A stretch of DNA of 64,000 bases. Source: Telmatactis stephensoni (lineage: Eukaryota; Cnidaria; Anthozoa; Actiniaria; Isophelliidae). Made by a program: the position numbers and the translations under genes. Shown here one piece after another: positions 39,301-48,335 of this stretch. Where the stretch lies: contig JALIZF010001938.1 of the NCBI GenBank assembly GCA_029948255.1, positions 1,361,501 to 1,425,500 of the forward strand, read 5' to 3'. Positions within the stretch are counted from its first letter, which is position 1, and the number at the start of each line of letters is the position of its first letter. The notes below the pieces were generated by a model. It ran no database searches. It had not been told where the DNA came from and saw only the letters and a list, made by a program, of their open reading frames with translations.

Positions 39301-42300
39301 AGCTACCTGACACACTGACACCCAAGCAACCTGTCATACTGACACCTTAGGAACTTGACACACACACCTTAGCAGCCTGACACATGACACCTTAGCAAGT
39401 TGAAACATACCTTAGAAACCCGACACATTGACACCATTGCAAACTGACACACTGACACATTAGCAACTTGACACACACCTTAGCAACCTGACACATTGAA
39501 ACCTTAGCAAACTGACACACTGACACCCTAGCAACTAACTTGACACACACACACATCTAAGCAACCTGACACACTTACACCATAGCAACTTGACACACAC
39601 ACCTTAGCAACTGAATCACTGACACCTTCAGTTAGTAAAGTGACACATTGACACCTAAGCAACCAAAGAGACTGATATCTTAGCAAAGTGACACACTGAT
39701 ACATTAGCAACTAACTTGACAGGCACACCTAAGCAACCTGACACACTTACATGTACACCACGATAGCAACTTGACACACACACACCTTAGCAACTGAATT
39801 TCTGACACCTTCAGTTAGTAACCTGACACATCAACACCTAAGCAACCAAAGACACTGATATCTTAGGAAACATGATATATTGACACCTTAGCAAATGTAG
39901 TACCTAGCAACCTGATGCATTGGCACCTTAGCAACCTGACACACTGACACCTTTGCAACTTGACACACACACCTTAGCAACCTGACACACTAACACCCTA
40001 GCAACTTGACATACACACCTTAGAAACCTGACACCTTTGCAATTTGACACACACCTTAGCAACCTGACACACTGACACCTTAGCAACTTGACACACACAC
40101 CCTTTAGAATCCTAACACACTGATGCATTCACCTGATAACCTGAGACACTGATCATGATCAACATTAATAAAATCAAATCTTTTGGTTTATCCTCAGATT
40201 TCAGAGTGGCAAATACTGTCAGTGCTATATCTCCAAGACTCATTCACATTCACTACTGATATCTTAGTAAACATGATATTATATTGACACCCTAGCAAAG
40301 TTGATACCTAGCAACCTGATGAACTTGCATCTTAGCAATTTGCCACACTGAGACCTTAGCAATGGTAATACTGAGCAATCTTACATAATATACTGGCATC
40401 TTAGTACCCCAGTGCTTCCTCATTATTTTAAGGACAATACACAAAATACATTTTACAGTAATGTCTTTATTTAATGAGGGTAGCACATAATAGTTAAAAA
40501 ACTGATAAACCAGTGGCCCTCATTGCAGCTCCATTACCTTCATATCTGGTGTTATAGCTTTGTTAGTTAAATGATCAGTGTAATTCTTGACATAAATATT
40601 AATGTCATGAACTCGATTGATAGCAAATTCCCAGGAATGCTGTTTGTTCCTCTTTTGGATGATGTTCAGAATACAGTTGATGGAAAATTGCCACCACAGC
40701 TTTGCACTGCAAAATCATAATTTCCAAAGTTATTTCCAAGGTAATGTAGCTGTTGATTTACTTGGACATCTCAAGTGTTGTCTATCATTATGACTGTCCA
40801 CAGATGTGCAGTCCATATTTCAAGGTGACTTATACACCAGTTACATGGGCTTACATAAACGTTTTGGTTAATGTCAATTTCAGCTCAATCAGGGACATTA
40901 TAATAATGTACCTTGACAATAATAAACAATATGGCTGAAAACAGTTTTTATTGAGTAGCTCCAAACAAACAAGCAGCTATGTTCACATGACACCAAGGCA
41001 AAGAAATAATTCAAATTACTTCACAATGTTTTGGTTATGATAAAAAATAATGCAAATTGAATTAAAAGACATTTTACACATTTAAGGCTGATTTCAGCTG
41101 CCTTTGCCTGTTTGCACTATTGTGTCATACAATGTACACTACCAACAACTACCAGATTAATTTGTAAAGTAAAATAAAGGTGTGGTAATACAGGCAACAA
41201 ACTTGTGCAACATTTCACAAAACATTATTGCATTGTAAGTTTTAGGGCAAAATTAATGTTGCTCACATTGCCACCCTGTGCTCAACAACTTCTCTTTGCT
41301 GCTTGAAGTGGAAGCACTTTCTTTAAAACTAAAAAAAGTTGTTGTGCAGTGCAGTGTGAATATCACAACTTACTTGTTTTTAACAGGGACACTTGGTCTC
41401 CACTTCCTATAATGGGACTGTCTAAAAGACCTTTCAAACTCCCCAACCAGCTTCATCATTTTTCTGTACTGAAACTCAGCCAATGAAAAAGGAATCCTCT
41501 CCACATGGAGGTCCACCACAAACCGTGGGTTCTTGTCTTTTAGTGGCAATGCACTGGCATTTCTTTGGACTTTTGCTTGTGCACTGATTGCTTCCAAAAT
41601 ATACTGATGCCTCTATAAACCAATCATGCACCATGTCAAAATAGTTAAAATAACTTAGTACATAATTTTAATATATCATAATTATAATATACACCCTGAC
41701 TCAAATACCAAGGACATACTGAACTCTCCACAAAGTTTGTTTTCCCAGTATTTTGTGATTGTGAATCCTCGCTCATCTGACAATTTTGTATCAATATGTC
41801 ATTGTTAATATTTTACTCACACTAAATCCAATGGTGCCTTCAGATCTGTTGATCATTCTCTGCAAAGCACTCTGAAAGAATCAGAATAATATAGCATTTT
41901 GAAGAAAAACAAAAGTATCCTCCCCTATTCCCAAAGATGCAACTTTCTGCAGGTATAAGAGGTAATGATTTTCATGACCTTTTCTCTGTCTGAGAAACCA
42001 CACAATAAAAACTAATTAAAAAGTTTACAATAGAATCATATTAAATATGCAGCTAGTTGTTAAAAAGCACTACAAGGCATTCAGTGTGGGGGCTCCAATA
42101 TAGGCCCTTTGCAGCACGTGTGAATTAGCACATTAACGTTCCGTGCTATGTTGAGCTATGGAGAATGCTTCTCCACCAATCAGAGCATGCGCTTTGTATG
42201 AATTATTTTATATAATATAATTAATGTTGACTGATTTTGTAATTGATGGAAATTACCCAGTACTGTTAAAGCATAACTTACATCCAATTCACTTGATGGC

Positions 42301-45300
42301 AGGTCACCAACTAGTGTTACATCATCATCCCAGTAGATAGCAAGGCTTTGAAGATCCAGTAATTTGTATTTGATAGTTCTTTCATTTTGAATGATCTCTT
42401 CTAGGTCCTAATACAAATGTAAAGAATATTTACATGGTGCATTAGTGGCTATATCACATGAATCTGGATAAATTTGAAAATTTTATCTTAGTTACATGGC
42501 TTCTATCCACACAAAAAATGTCATTATTTTTCTTTTCATTAAGTTGCAAAAGTGAAAAAAAAAGAAATATGTTGCAAATAGGATTTCTATGTTCACTCTC
42601 CATTTTACAAGGTGAGTTTAGACAAAAAAGTATTGAAAAAAAGCTGCAATCTCTTTCTATACTTGCTCAAAAAGTCCCCTGTCAGTGGCGCTAGTCTTTG
42701 AATGTTTTTAGAATTTTTGTTGAAACTTATAATGCGTCTTATAATATTACTGAAAACACTTCATCTAGATTACTGCCATGTTGAAAGCTTTTGTCCATGT
42801 GGGCAGTGCTCACAGTCCAGCAGAATCATGTACAAGTGCACAACTAACTGAATTTTCTTAACAATAATTATGACACTTACCCAGCTTTTCATTAGTTGAT
42901 TGAGCAGATAATTTAGCAATTGTTATTCCAAAAGCAAATGAGGTTTGCTGGTCCAGGGTTGAGTTTTCATATCTAATGTGTACATCAGTAATACAAAGCT
43001 AACAAAGGAAAAGAACAGCAATTTATCACAAACACAGATTTGGATACAAATGTGGACATGTATACTGAGAAGAAATCTTTCTGCAAAGAACCAAAGCCAA
43101 CAGAAGTACTTGTGAAGCTTCTGTGGGCGAACATTTCTTGATTTGAAACTTTATCAAGTCTACATAGTAGACTTATGAGAAAACATTTTGAAGCTGTACA
43201 CTTGTCACTGAATTACAAAATTGCCAACTGAGTGAACTTGGTCTGGCACGATACTATTTGTTTACAATGGGTACACCAAAGACAGACTTTAGAGGCTAGC
43301 CCTCCTTCCTAACCTAAGGTCTTCATATTGTTACAATACCATGGCATGACTCAGTGATAAGGATGTGACAGACAGTAGAACAGTTTTGCAACAATGTACA
43401 GTAATGATGATCATGATACAGACTTTTGAATAATTCCATACACTGTATATGGAATGGCAGAGTAATATCATTGGGTCCAGTCTGAACACCAAGAGATGTC
43501 CATACAAAATCTACTGTTTAAGACATGCGGGAAGCAAGGGTGGCCGAGCGGTGAGAGCGCTGGTCTGTCACCACTGTGGTCCCTCGTTTGATCCCCATAC
43601 ACTCAGGGCATCACATGTGGCTTGAGTTTCTTGTTTGTTCTCTCCCTTGCTTCAAGGGTTTTTTCTCCAGGTTCTCCAATTTTCCTCCCTCAGTAAAAAC
43701 AAACTAGTTTCGATCTAAGCTGTGCTCCGTGATCAGACACGGGTCGTATGGTGGCTGCTATGTGTGTATGTATATGCAAATTAATTTGTATGTAAATGTG
43801 ATTGTTCAATTGTCTCGTAATGAAAGCACCCTTGTAAACCTTCAACTCAATCACTGTTGAGCTGCGCCCTTCATAATTCAGCACTTAGCTACAAGGAAGG
43901 GTGATGAGATACTCCTAAATATATTTATTTTAATTATTTTTATGCTTACAGTACCTGAAGATTTTCAACAATTGTAGTGGAGAATGATGAATAGAGTGAA
44001 GGCCACCAGGAATAAGACCAGAACCCCCCTGACTGATCCTGTTGTTTGGATTCCTTAAAAGTAACACACATTTGTCATCAACCATTTTATAGGTCAAGCA
44101 AAATAGCCTGACTTCTGTTTTATATCCCTTGAAACTTTTAAATTGGAAATGATTTTTAGGGAAAGAGAATAGGCTGAAGTTAAGCTATTAATTTAATGCA
44201 ATATAATCTGTACGCATAAAATTGCCAAAGTACTTTAAGGGTGTACTGACATATATTGTTGCTGTGCAACAGTTGCTATGCAAAATATGGTCTTCTTTTG
44301 GCCGGCAAATTTGATTAGGCACATGTGCGCGCATTTTTGGCTGGAATCATTTGACTTCCGGTAGAGTGATGCACACCTGACAAAAAGGCTTCACTTTCAT
44401 TTTTATTGTGCATGCACGCGTACGGGACACTTTACTTCTGGTTTCTTTAAAAAGCTATCATCTTTGGCAGATTTCATCAGAACCAAGTGTTTTTTTCAAT
44501 ATTTATATTCTTTATAGCCTTTTCTTCAAAGCCGAGCACAGGATTTGCAAAAAATTAAGAAATACGACTAAAATAATGCATTTTAAATTCTCAAATATAC
44601 AGTGCTGAAAAAAATTATAGCTTTTTACTGTATCTATGACGTCACATGATGGCGTCATGCAATGGTGTCATAAAATGCGAAAGTTTCCTCAGGGAAGACA
44701 AACTACAAAATATAAAAGCAATATGACAATTCAGTGGCATTTTATAGAATTTTCAAATTTCCCTAGCAATGTGCCATTTTTATATGTCAGTACAGTGTAA
44801 GGAAACTTGAGGAAATTTTGAAACTTGAGGCATGATGTCATCATTAAGGGTCCCTTAATTTAAGAAAGAGTAATTCATTATTGACAGTGTATAATTTAAG
44901 TGCTGTTTTAAAACAATAAAAATTGCAATATTATCATTCAATAAATTAATACTAACAATACTTGGGAGCACTTGTAAGAACACTTAGTACATTACTAACA
45001 ATCAAAAATGGTTTTTAAAGTTAGTAGCCAACAGGGCCTGGTTGTATGAAGGGTGAATAGCGCTATCCAGCGGATAAGTCCAGTTATCCAACGGATATAA
45101 TCTATACAAAATCTATACAGTGGATAGCTCTTATCCGGTGGATAACTTTATCCAACCTTCGTACAATCAGACCCAGAGGTTTAGTTTCATGTTACCTTCC
45201 ATTGTGCTTCAAACAAATCAAGTTGTTTCTTTTTCCTGTTCCAAGCACTTGCCTTTTCCTCTTCTTCATTATACTGTCAATAACAACAGATAAAGTTTGC

Positions 45301-48300
45301 ACATTGATTTACATCATATATAAAGTTAGAATATTATATTCAAATGGTAGATTACTATGTGCACGACCAATGACCTATGTGCTGAAACCAGAGACATAAA
45401 ACATAAAATATAGATTGGGAAAACAATTGACACTCCGCACATCATATTCAAAAATAGTCAAAGTCCCAACAAGTTGCAGCAACTATCATGAAACTAATAG
45501 AGCATTTTATGGCATTGTAAGATGCAATTTTTCAGTTAGTTTTCATTATTCCTTTTGATCTCAGCTTCCATGGCGTTAGTCATGACAATACAAATGTAGA
45601 CTTATAATTAATATCTGGAAATAAAAAATGGGCTACTTGTTCAGGTATCCTCAGTAGTTCTAGTCATCCATTCTTAATTGGTTCAAATTTTTCTGGAGAT
45701 TGTTTTAAGGTTAAGATAAGGGTTTTATGGTGGGTAAGTTACATGTATATATTTCATCATTGATCCTTGTAAAAGCGGAAGAAAAACAATTTATGTTGAT
45801 TTCAAGCCTCAACATAAACATTTTAACATGTTCATTATAGACAAACAGTTCTCCAGGAAATGTCATGTAGTCTGAAATGGGCAGTTAGCATATGAAGGGT
45901 AGAAAACAGAGTACATGTAGCAAATACAGGTACCTATATGCATAATACAAGAAATTTTGGCACAATCATGTATCACTTGGCAAAATAGCTAATCACACAT
46001 CAAGCCAGACCACATGCTATGTTTTGCCCAAATTATGTATCACATGAAACCCCACTGCTAGCCTGCAAAAGGTATCTAGAGTTAGACCCTTACTTCATGA
46101 AGTTGTTGTGGTCCAGCAACAAGATAAAGTTTGTTGATGTGTATAATCCATGGTTCAGACTTTGGACGGGTCAAAGGAATTGACAGCTGAAGATGACCAA
46201 TGAATCCAGATTTTACTTCAAGAGGAAGATCAAGTCCTCTTAGGGCAGTCTTCTTTAGTGGAAGGTTGTGCAAATCTACAGTACCTGTGAAAATACAATA
46301 GAGCAAAATATCATTGATGACATCACTGAGATACCCATCAAATTATGCCAATTTGTATGATTGGGATGGGTGGTCATCAGCTATATTTTATCTTGATTCT
46401 GGTTAGTTTTCAAGGAAAGTTACTTCATTGGTATTCAAAATAATCATGTTAAATCCATCTCTCTCCTGCAACAGTGCTGTGTCATATACAATGTATGACT
46501 AAATTATGCTGATCACTATTGAATTTTATTACTGGACAGCTTTATTGTGCATATTGTTTTTTCATCCTAACTCCATTGCAGAGACCTGTAAACTATCCAA
46601 CTTTATACATCTACATGTAGATATACAATCTGCTGCAGCTGTACTAATTAATATCAGTAAAGTGCTTTTATTAAGGTATATGCTTGAGCCCATCTAATGA
46701 TTTCAATTGAAGGCAAAATTTGTTTAAACTCATTGATGCAGATGAGCATGGGGAGAGGTACCTGAAAACCATGCCAGTCAGTGACCATGCATACATGGCA
46801 AGGAGGTAACCATGGCAACCCAACCATGGTCCTGGCACTAGTCACACTGACACCATCAGTGGAAGATACCTGTACCTGTACTTACCTCTAAGGAGGGGTG
46901 GGGGAACACAGCTAATTGGCAAGCAACAAGCTCATGCAAGTAGATCTGTAATGATCTGAAAATGTTGAACCAGCTGGTGACCCTGAGGCACCCCCGTATA
47001 ACATTGAGGAAGACCACTCAGGCCAGCGTACCTTAATTTTAAATTTGCCTAAATTTCATAATTTAGCCACATTTCTGCCTCTGGGGTTTCATTTCTCTGA
47101 AGCACATTTGTTTTAACAATTCAAATGTTGATCCCTTGTCATACTTTGGTGTGCCAGAAATATGCATCAAACTCACAAAAAATTAATGACTTTTCCCAGG
47201 GAAGACACTTTTCAGTTTAGATTAGTTTTTTGGATAGGCTTGTACTTGCATTTATAAGGTTGTCTATAGCCTTAAAGCATTTTGCTTTCTATCAGAATTA
47301 GCTAGTATATAGTTTTCAACACTTTAGATTTTATCTTTTTGATGTCACATAAAAGCAAGGAATAACACCTTTGGACACAGAACTTTTTGGATGTTATTTT
47401 TGTTGTAGTTGGGTTTTATAAAATAGCCAACAAAAAAATGAATAATTTATGAAACTAAACAATAAAACAATTAATTTGATGAGCTGGCAAAACAGCATAC
47501 AAAGAATGCAAGATTTTTAGTTGAATCGATTTAAAACAGTCAGTTTGCAATTTCAAAACAGATTTGAAATTTTAATACATGATTGCTCTTGAAATATCTC
47601 CCAGCTTATTCAATTTGTGGAATATGGAAAATAATTAAAGAAAATTAAAACAGCTCTGCATGAATTATTAAATTGTTATTGGTGTCTTAACTAAAATGGC
47701 TCTTGTCATAGCTGCATTTGATGTATTTACTGAAGCATAATTGACATTAACTTTTTAATTCAGATTTACAATATATATTTTTGATAGTTGGCACCATAAT
47801 TACTTCAATCACAATTAAACATAGAGTCAATTTTAATGCAACACTGAATATTTTATACTGTTATTACGACACGAGATTGGATTTTAGAAATAAAGTACTT
47901 GCTAGCTTACAAATATATTCCCCTATACCAAAGCCTGTAAACCCCATTGTGCCGTTACCACTGCATTTACAAAATGGACAATTTATAGCATTTATCTTTC
48001 ATCTCTGAGATAACATACCTACTAGAGGCGCGCGACGATCTAAATCTTGTATACGTTAAAAATACCTTGTATAAATTTTGGTAAAATAACGTGGAATGAC
48101 TATAAAGCACTGTGGGATAGTTGCAACCATCAACACTACAGACTGATAATGATCAACAAGTTTAATTACACCGCCAGGTCATTTCCAGCCAGTTAGCATC
48201 ATAATTGTAGCCTTCTTATAACATTCTGTAGTATTAAGACTTACCAACACCAATAGACAATTGATCTGTGTTTAGATTTTCCACGTATTCCCCAACATAC

Positions 48301-48335
48301 GTTCTCAGTATCCATGCAGCTAAACCTTCAAGCAT
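352..48335 (-). CDS. VPS13D: VPS13D, vacuolar protein sorting-associated protein 13D (61 exons, C-terminus outside window)
   Basis: VPS13D is a giant bridge-like lipid transfer protein at membrane contact sites. It is known in animals for mitochondrial size control, mitophagy and peroxisome biogenesis. The start codon at 48333-48335 opens [17 protein letters not shown], the conserved chorein N-terminus. Joined exons then give VPS13D landmarks in the expected order: NLPLKK and [11 protein letters not shown]; the Trp-rich [10 protein letters not shown]; a UBA domain at about residues 2639-2676 ([19 protein letters not shown], in exon 41), which separates VPS13D from VPS13[14 protein letters not shown] and SDWREVPAG opening the VAB/SHR-BD region; [12 protein letters not shown]; and SWDEPTLPP. 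The last exon seen is 352-481 (ELVLDVPQG). The human protein has about 4,388 residues and this window holds about 3,590 codons, so the DH-like and PH-like C-terminus lies left of base 1. Five one-base frame breaks (about 27268, 27135, 27059, 25757, 17846) interrupt the reading. Splice phases close only if they are removed, so I read them as sequence errors. Confidence 0.95.
670..851. mobile_element. hAT-like MITE (CAGGGaCGGATttAGG ends)
   Basis: Imperfect inverted ends CAGGGACGGATTTAGGGG and CCTGGATCCGCCCCTG flank a short interior with mirrored GTGCA and CCCCTCCTGA blocks. A TATAA flanks both sides, shorter than the 8 bp expected for hAT. Confidence 0.6.
2246..2523. mobile_element. Palindromic MITE, 7-bp target duplication family, copy A
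   Basis: The ends are CAAGAGACCATAATACTAAG and its inverted complement. Almost the whole 278 bases fold back on themselves, with GCGCGCGATGGCGAA on both arms. It is flanked on both sides by an exact ATCTGGG (2239-2245 and 2524-2530). It sits in the VPS13D intron between exons 57 and 58. The 7-bp duplication would fit P-like or Dada-like transposases; I cannot assign it. Confidence 0.8.
4806..4880. repeat. ATG/GAT trinucleotide-rich tract
   Basis: Mixed ATGATG, GACGATGAT and AATAAC units over about 75 bases in a VPS13D intron. An (AAAAC)n-rich tract follows at about 4986-5022. Confidence 0.7.
5034..5189 (-). repeat. 52-bp tandem triplication that copies the VPS13D exon 54 donor
   Basis: Three nearly identical 52-base units begin at 5034, 5086 and 5138. 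Each contains, in sense, CCTGATAA followed by GTATGT. The unit at highest coordinate holds the real exon end (5182-5189 coding). The other two place the same donor 52 and 104 bases further downstream. Confidence 0.85.
6708..6965. mobile_element. Inverted-repeat MITE, ATAGACGACTTTC family, copy 1
   Basis: The ends read ATAGACGACTTTCAAAAATG and its complement, with GGCCTnnAAAGGCC-type internal symmetry. The right end lies about 35 bases from the donor of VPS13D exon 51. A second copy is at 33394. Confidence 0.65.
7274..7470. mobile_element. MITE with 9-bp target duplication (Mutator-like)
   Basis: The ends TAGCCTCCTCCGCAGGCAAC and its exact complement are flanked by ATTTGATGT (7265-7273) and ATTTGACGT (7471-7479), a 9-bp duplication with one mismatch. 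Nine bases fits Mutator-like elements. It is in the VPS13D intron between exons 50 and 51. Confidence 0.65.
8373..8591. mobile_element. Foldback MITE
   Basis: Nearly perfect arms of about 100 bases: AATAGACCATTTCACGGTTG at the left, its complement at the right, with shared ATATATTCTTTAGAA further in. It is in a VPS13D intron. Confidence 0.65.
9541..9644. mobile_element. Short foldback element
   Basis: Arms TCGAATACCTCGCAAATGAT and the exact complement; the loop contains a doubled TATTGTGTTTC. Confidence 0.5.
10438..10705. mobile_element. MITE of the GGTAATAYGAACAAC family, copy 1 (right end lost)
   Basis: The left end GGTAATATGAACAACAAAAT is followed by GTGCAACTTGTC; the right arm is the complement GACAAGTTGCACGATTTT, without the final terminus. 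Mirrored AGCAAATGTTGCT blocks lie inside. Two apparent ORFs on the plus strand come from the repeat. Confidence 0.62.
11022..11462. mobile_element. MITE of the GGTAATAYGAACAAC family, copy 2 (complete)
   Basis: The ends AAGGTACGGTAATACGAACA and the complement of GAAGGTACGGTAATATGAGC enclose long arms with AACAAACTTGTCTC and GAGACAAGTTTGTT. It lies just upstream of VPS13D exon 46 in the direction of transcription. Confidence 0.65.
12471..12589. mobile_element. Foldback element overlapping an intron of VPS13D
   Basis: Arms TTTACTGACTGAGTGAGAGG, with ATATTTGGCTC, are mirrored by GAGCCAAATATTTT and CCCAACTCAGTTAATAAA. It lies about 35 bases upstream of VPS13D exon 44. Confidence 0.5.
13548..13730. 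mobile_element. Foldback MITE
   Basis: Arms of about 80 bases begin AAATAGAAAACGAGGCAGCG and meet at a GAGGCGTAGCCGAG centre. A related fragment (GTGCTATGTTGAGCTAT) is at about 42140-42200. Confidence 0.62.
15281..15661. mobile_element. Inverted-repeat element carrying a hammerhead-like hairpin
   Basis: TTGAAGGGTTCCCTGTGGAA at the left and CATGGAACCCTTCAA at the right are inverted. TATATTTGAAGTGTATT near the right also mirrors ACACTTCAAATATA. A poly-T run lies at about 15439-15458. A CTGAAGA-stem-GAAAC motif is at 15538-15565. Confidence 0.5.
18300..18592. repeat. (GACT)n/(GACG)n compound microsatellite
   Basis: About 290 bases in order: GACT units, alternating GACTGACG units, a long pure GACG run, then GACT again. 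It is in the VPS13D intron between exons 33 and 34. Confidence 0.9.
18839..19841. mobile_element. 1-kb non-autonomous DNA transposon with repeated CGAGTTACGCGC subterminal motifs
   Basis: The element begins GGGTAATGTTCGAGTTACGC and ends with the inverted GAAGTTTACCC. Arms of about 220 bases are near-complementary, including TGTGCCACACCC pairs and TAAATAAGACGTTTAT. CGAGTTACGCGC or close forms occur about four times on each arm. The 560-base interior shows no protein I recognise. It lies in the VPS13D intron between exons 33 and 34. Confidence 0.65.
19895..20345 (-). repeat. 54-bp tandem repeat beside the VPS13D exon 33 donor
   Basis: Units carry GACCTGTCTAACATAGTA on the plus strand; the GACCTG positions are 19951, 20005, 20059, 20111 and 20165 (spacing 54, 54, 52, 54). 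In sense each has GACAG followed by GTCAGCTA, resembling the true exon 33 end GACAG followed by GTTAGCTA at 20344. A Harbinger MITE interrupts the unit nearest the exon. An apparent ORF with an 18-residue repeat comes from the 54-base period. Confidence 0.8.
20205..20325. mobile_element. PIF/Harbinger-type MITE (121 bp)
   Basis: Inverted ends GGCTCAGTTCAGACGTCGAAC and GTTCGACGTCTGAACTGGGCC, with TAA on both sides (20202-20204, 20326-20328), as expected for PIF/Harbinger. It has jumped into the 54-bp tandem repeat beside VPS13D exon 33. Confidence 0.75.
20854..21047. mobile_element. Foldback MITE, almost full-length palindrome
   Basis: ACATAGAGTGGATTTCGTAT to the centre near 20950 is mirrored with few mismatches on the right. 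CACGGCACGG units are repeated in the left arm only. Confidence 0.65.
22720..22912. mobile_element. Foldback MITE
   Basis: Mirrored blocks AATAGAGGCATTGCACCATC, AGCCATGACAGGAGGCA and AACAATAGAG surround a 60-base loop. Confidence 0.55.
24240..24960 (-). repeat. Degenerate array of CACTTACCA units (GGTAAGTG in VPS13D sense)
   Basis: About 720 bases of loosely repeated CACTTACCATCCACTTACCA-like units with no fixed period. At least fifteen ACTTACC words are present; in the sense of VPS13D each reads GGTAAGT, a strong donor consensus. It lies in the intron between exons 27 and 28. Confidence 0.7.
24972..25348. mobile_element. MITE with TGGTGGGCAAAAA ends
   Basis: TGGTGGGCAAAAAATGGGTC at the left and the complement of GACCCCTTTTTGCCCACCA at the right, 377 bases apart. 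It is in the VPS13D intron between exons 27 and 28. Confidence 0.58.
28233..28602. mobile_element. hAT-type MITE
   Basis: The ends are CAGTGGCGTGGCGAGGGG and the complement of CAGGGGGTGTAGCGAGGC, the CAGnGGCG start typical of hAT. An exact 8-bp duplication AGTTTCAC lies at 28225-28232 and 28603-28610, as expected for hAT. A long C run (about 28550-28571) lies inside. It is in the VPS13D intron between exons 24 and 25. Confidence 0.72.
30040..31250 (-). repeat. Minisatellite, 30-bp unit (GTTGACAAGTGAAGACAAGT...)
   Basis: About 1.2 kb of units GTTGACAAGTGAAGACAAGT plus GATGGATGAG, with 20-base deletion variants and some higher-order duplication (about 30,590-30,720 against 30,890-31,020). Most units are multiples of three and lack stops on the minus strand, which gives a spurious 420-codon frame rich in [11 protein letters not shown]. 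It is in the VPS13D intron between exons 21 and 22. Confidence 0.85.
33394..33601. mobile_element. Inverted-repeat MITE, ATAGACGACTTTC family, copy 2
   Basis: Its ends, ATAGATGACTTTCAAAAATG and the complement, match copy 1 with a few changes. The interior is inverted relative to copy 1 (TTACCAGAAAATAAGC, GGCCTCATT). It starts about 20 bases upstream of the acceptor of VPS13D exon 15. Confidence 0.65.
34205..34290. repeat. ATA microsatellite and TATATAGCGC/GTGCTTTACA repeat
   Basis: An (AAT)n tract runs into TTTATATAGCGCTTTTTT and AAAGTGCTTTACAATTG, a motif pair common in dispersed invertebrate repeats. It lies just upstream of VPS13D exon 14. Confidence 0.4.
34773..35727. mobile_element. 955-bp element with perfect 22-bp inverted ends
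   Basis: TATATAATAGAATTTTACGA begins the left end and its exact complement closes the right end at 35727. GCGCGC blocks follow on both sides. ORFs of 60-88 codons on the minus strand have no recognisable domain. It is in the VPS13D intron between exons 13 and 14. Confidence 0.6.
35731..35911. mobile_element. Foldback MITE
   Basis: CAAATAAATAAGGCTAGGCT and its complement form arms of about 80 bases (TTTATACTCTGATGAA, GTAAAACAC) around a CGCCTACGGCTCG centre. It abuts the 955-bp element. Confidence 0.6.
37540..38551. mobile_element. piggyBac-like (TTAA-specific) non-autonomous element, 1,012 bp
   Basis: The ends CCCTTTCGCTACTGG and the complement of CCCTTTCGCTCCTACAG are flanked by TTAA on both sides (37536-37539, 38552-38555). 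TTAA duplication and CCC ends fit piggyBac; Kolobok also uses TTAA. ORFs of 124 and 169 codons on the minus strand show no transposase motifs I recognise. It is in the VPS13D intron between exons 10 and 11. Confidence 0.68.
39030..40400 (-). repeat. Minisatellite of ACACCTTAGCAACCTGACACACTG units
   Basis: About 1.1 kb of imperfect units of roughly 20-30 bases built from CCTTAGCAACCTGACACACTGACA, with a gap at about 40,140-40,260. It is in the VPS13D intron between exons 9 and 10. Cysteine-rich ORFs inside it are repeat products. Confidence 0.75.
41178..41370. mobile_element. MITE of the GGTAATAYGAACAAC family, decayed copy
   Basis: GTGTGGTAATACAGGCAACA, then TGCAACATTT and TAATGTTGCTC, resemble copy 1 at reduced identity. 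The right edge touches the donor of VPS13D exon 8 at 41373. Confidence 0.4.
43531..43917 (+). mobile_element. tRNA-derived SINE, copy 1
   Basis: The head resembles a tRNA: an A-box-like TGGCCGAGCGG at 43541-43551, then AGAGCGCTGGTCTGTCACC, and a B-box-like GTTTGATCCCC about 40 bases later. The tRNA anticodon arm is not intact enough to be a gene. The body contains GTTCTCTCCCTTGC, TTTTTTCTCC, GGTTCTCC and TTTTCCTCCCTCAG, shared with the copy at 54739. It lies in the VPS13D intron between exons 4 and 5, antisense to the gene. Confidence 0.7.
44238..44800. mobile_element. Inverted-repeat element, 560 bp
   Basis: GGGTGTACTGACATATA and the complement of TATATGTCAGTACAGTG lie at the ends. A cluster of TGACGTCA/GGCGTCAT motifs is near 44637-44660. 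It is in the VPS13D intron between exons 3 and 4. Confidence 0.45.
45034..45174. mobile_element. Foldback MITE (GGGCCTGGTTGTAT ends)
   Basis: GGGCCTGGTTGTATGAAGG is mirrored by CCTTCGTACAATCAGACCC, with GGATAA/TTATCC pairs inside. It lies about 20 bases from the donor of VPS13D exon 3. Confidence 0.6.

Larger units (their letters stand above)
40538..48335 (-). other. VPS13D: VPS13D exons 1-9 (chorein N-terminus)
   Basis: Coding exons in transcription order: 48245-48335, 46094-46284, 45196-45273, 43955-44053, 42881-42998, 42282-42400, 41821-41871, 41374-41612, 40538-40706. Phases join cleanly through all nine. Exon 4 encodes the WSYSWWPSL stretch and exon 5 ends the first chorein block (VHIRYEN, FAFGITI). 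Exon 8 encodes [18 protein letters not shown] and exon 9 the [18 protein letters not shown] segment. The 51-base exon 7 is the smallest of this block. For exon 6 the acceptor at CTAG was preferred over an AG 7 bases upstream because only it keeps frame. Confidence 0.88.

Noticed and set aside
39528..40128. Cysteine-rich ORFs (VSVSGC..., [13 protein letters not shown])
   Set aside because: They are products of the ACACCTTAGCAACCTG minisatellite.
43531..43600. Candidate tRNA gene
   Set aside because: The A-box and B-box resemble a tRNA, but the anticodon and acceptor stems do not close and a shared SINE body follows.
44637..44660. Cluster of CRE-like TGACGTCA motifs
   Set aside because: It lies inside an inverted-repeat element far from any start site, and the same motif recurs at several unrelated places in the window.
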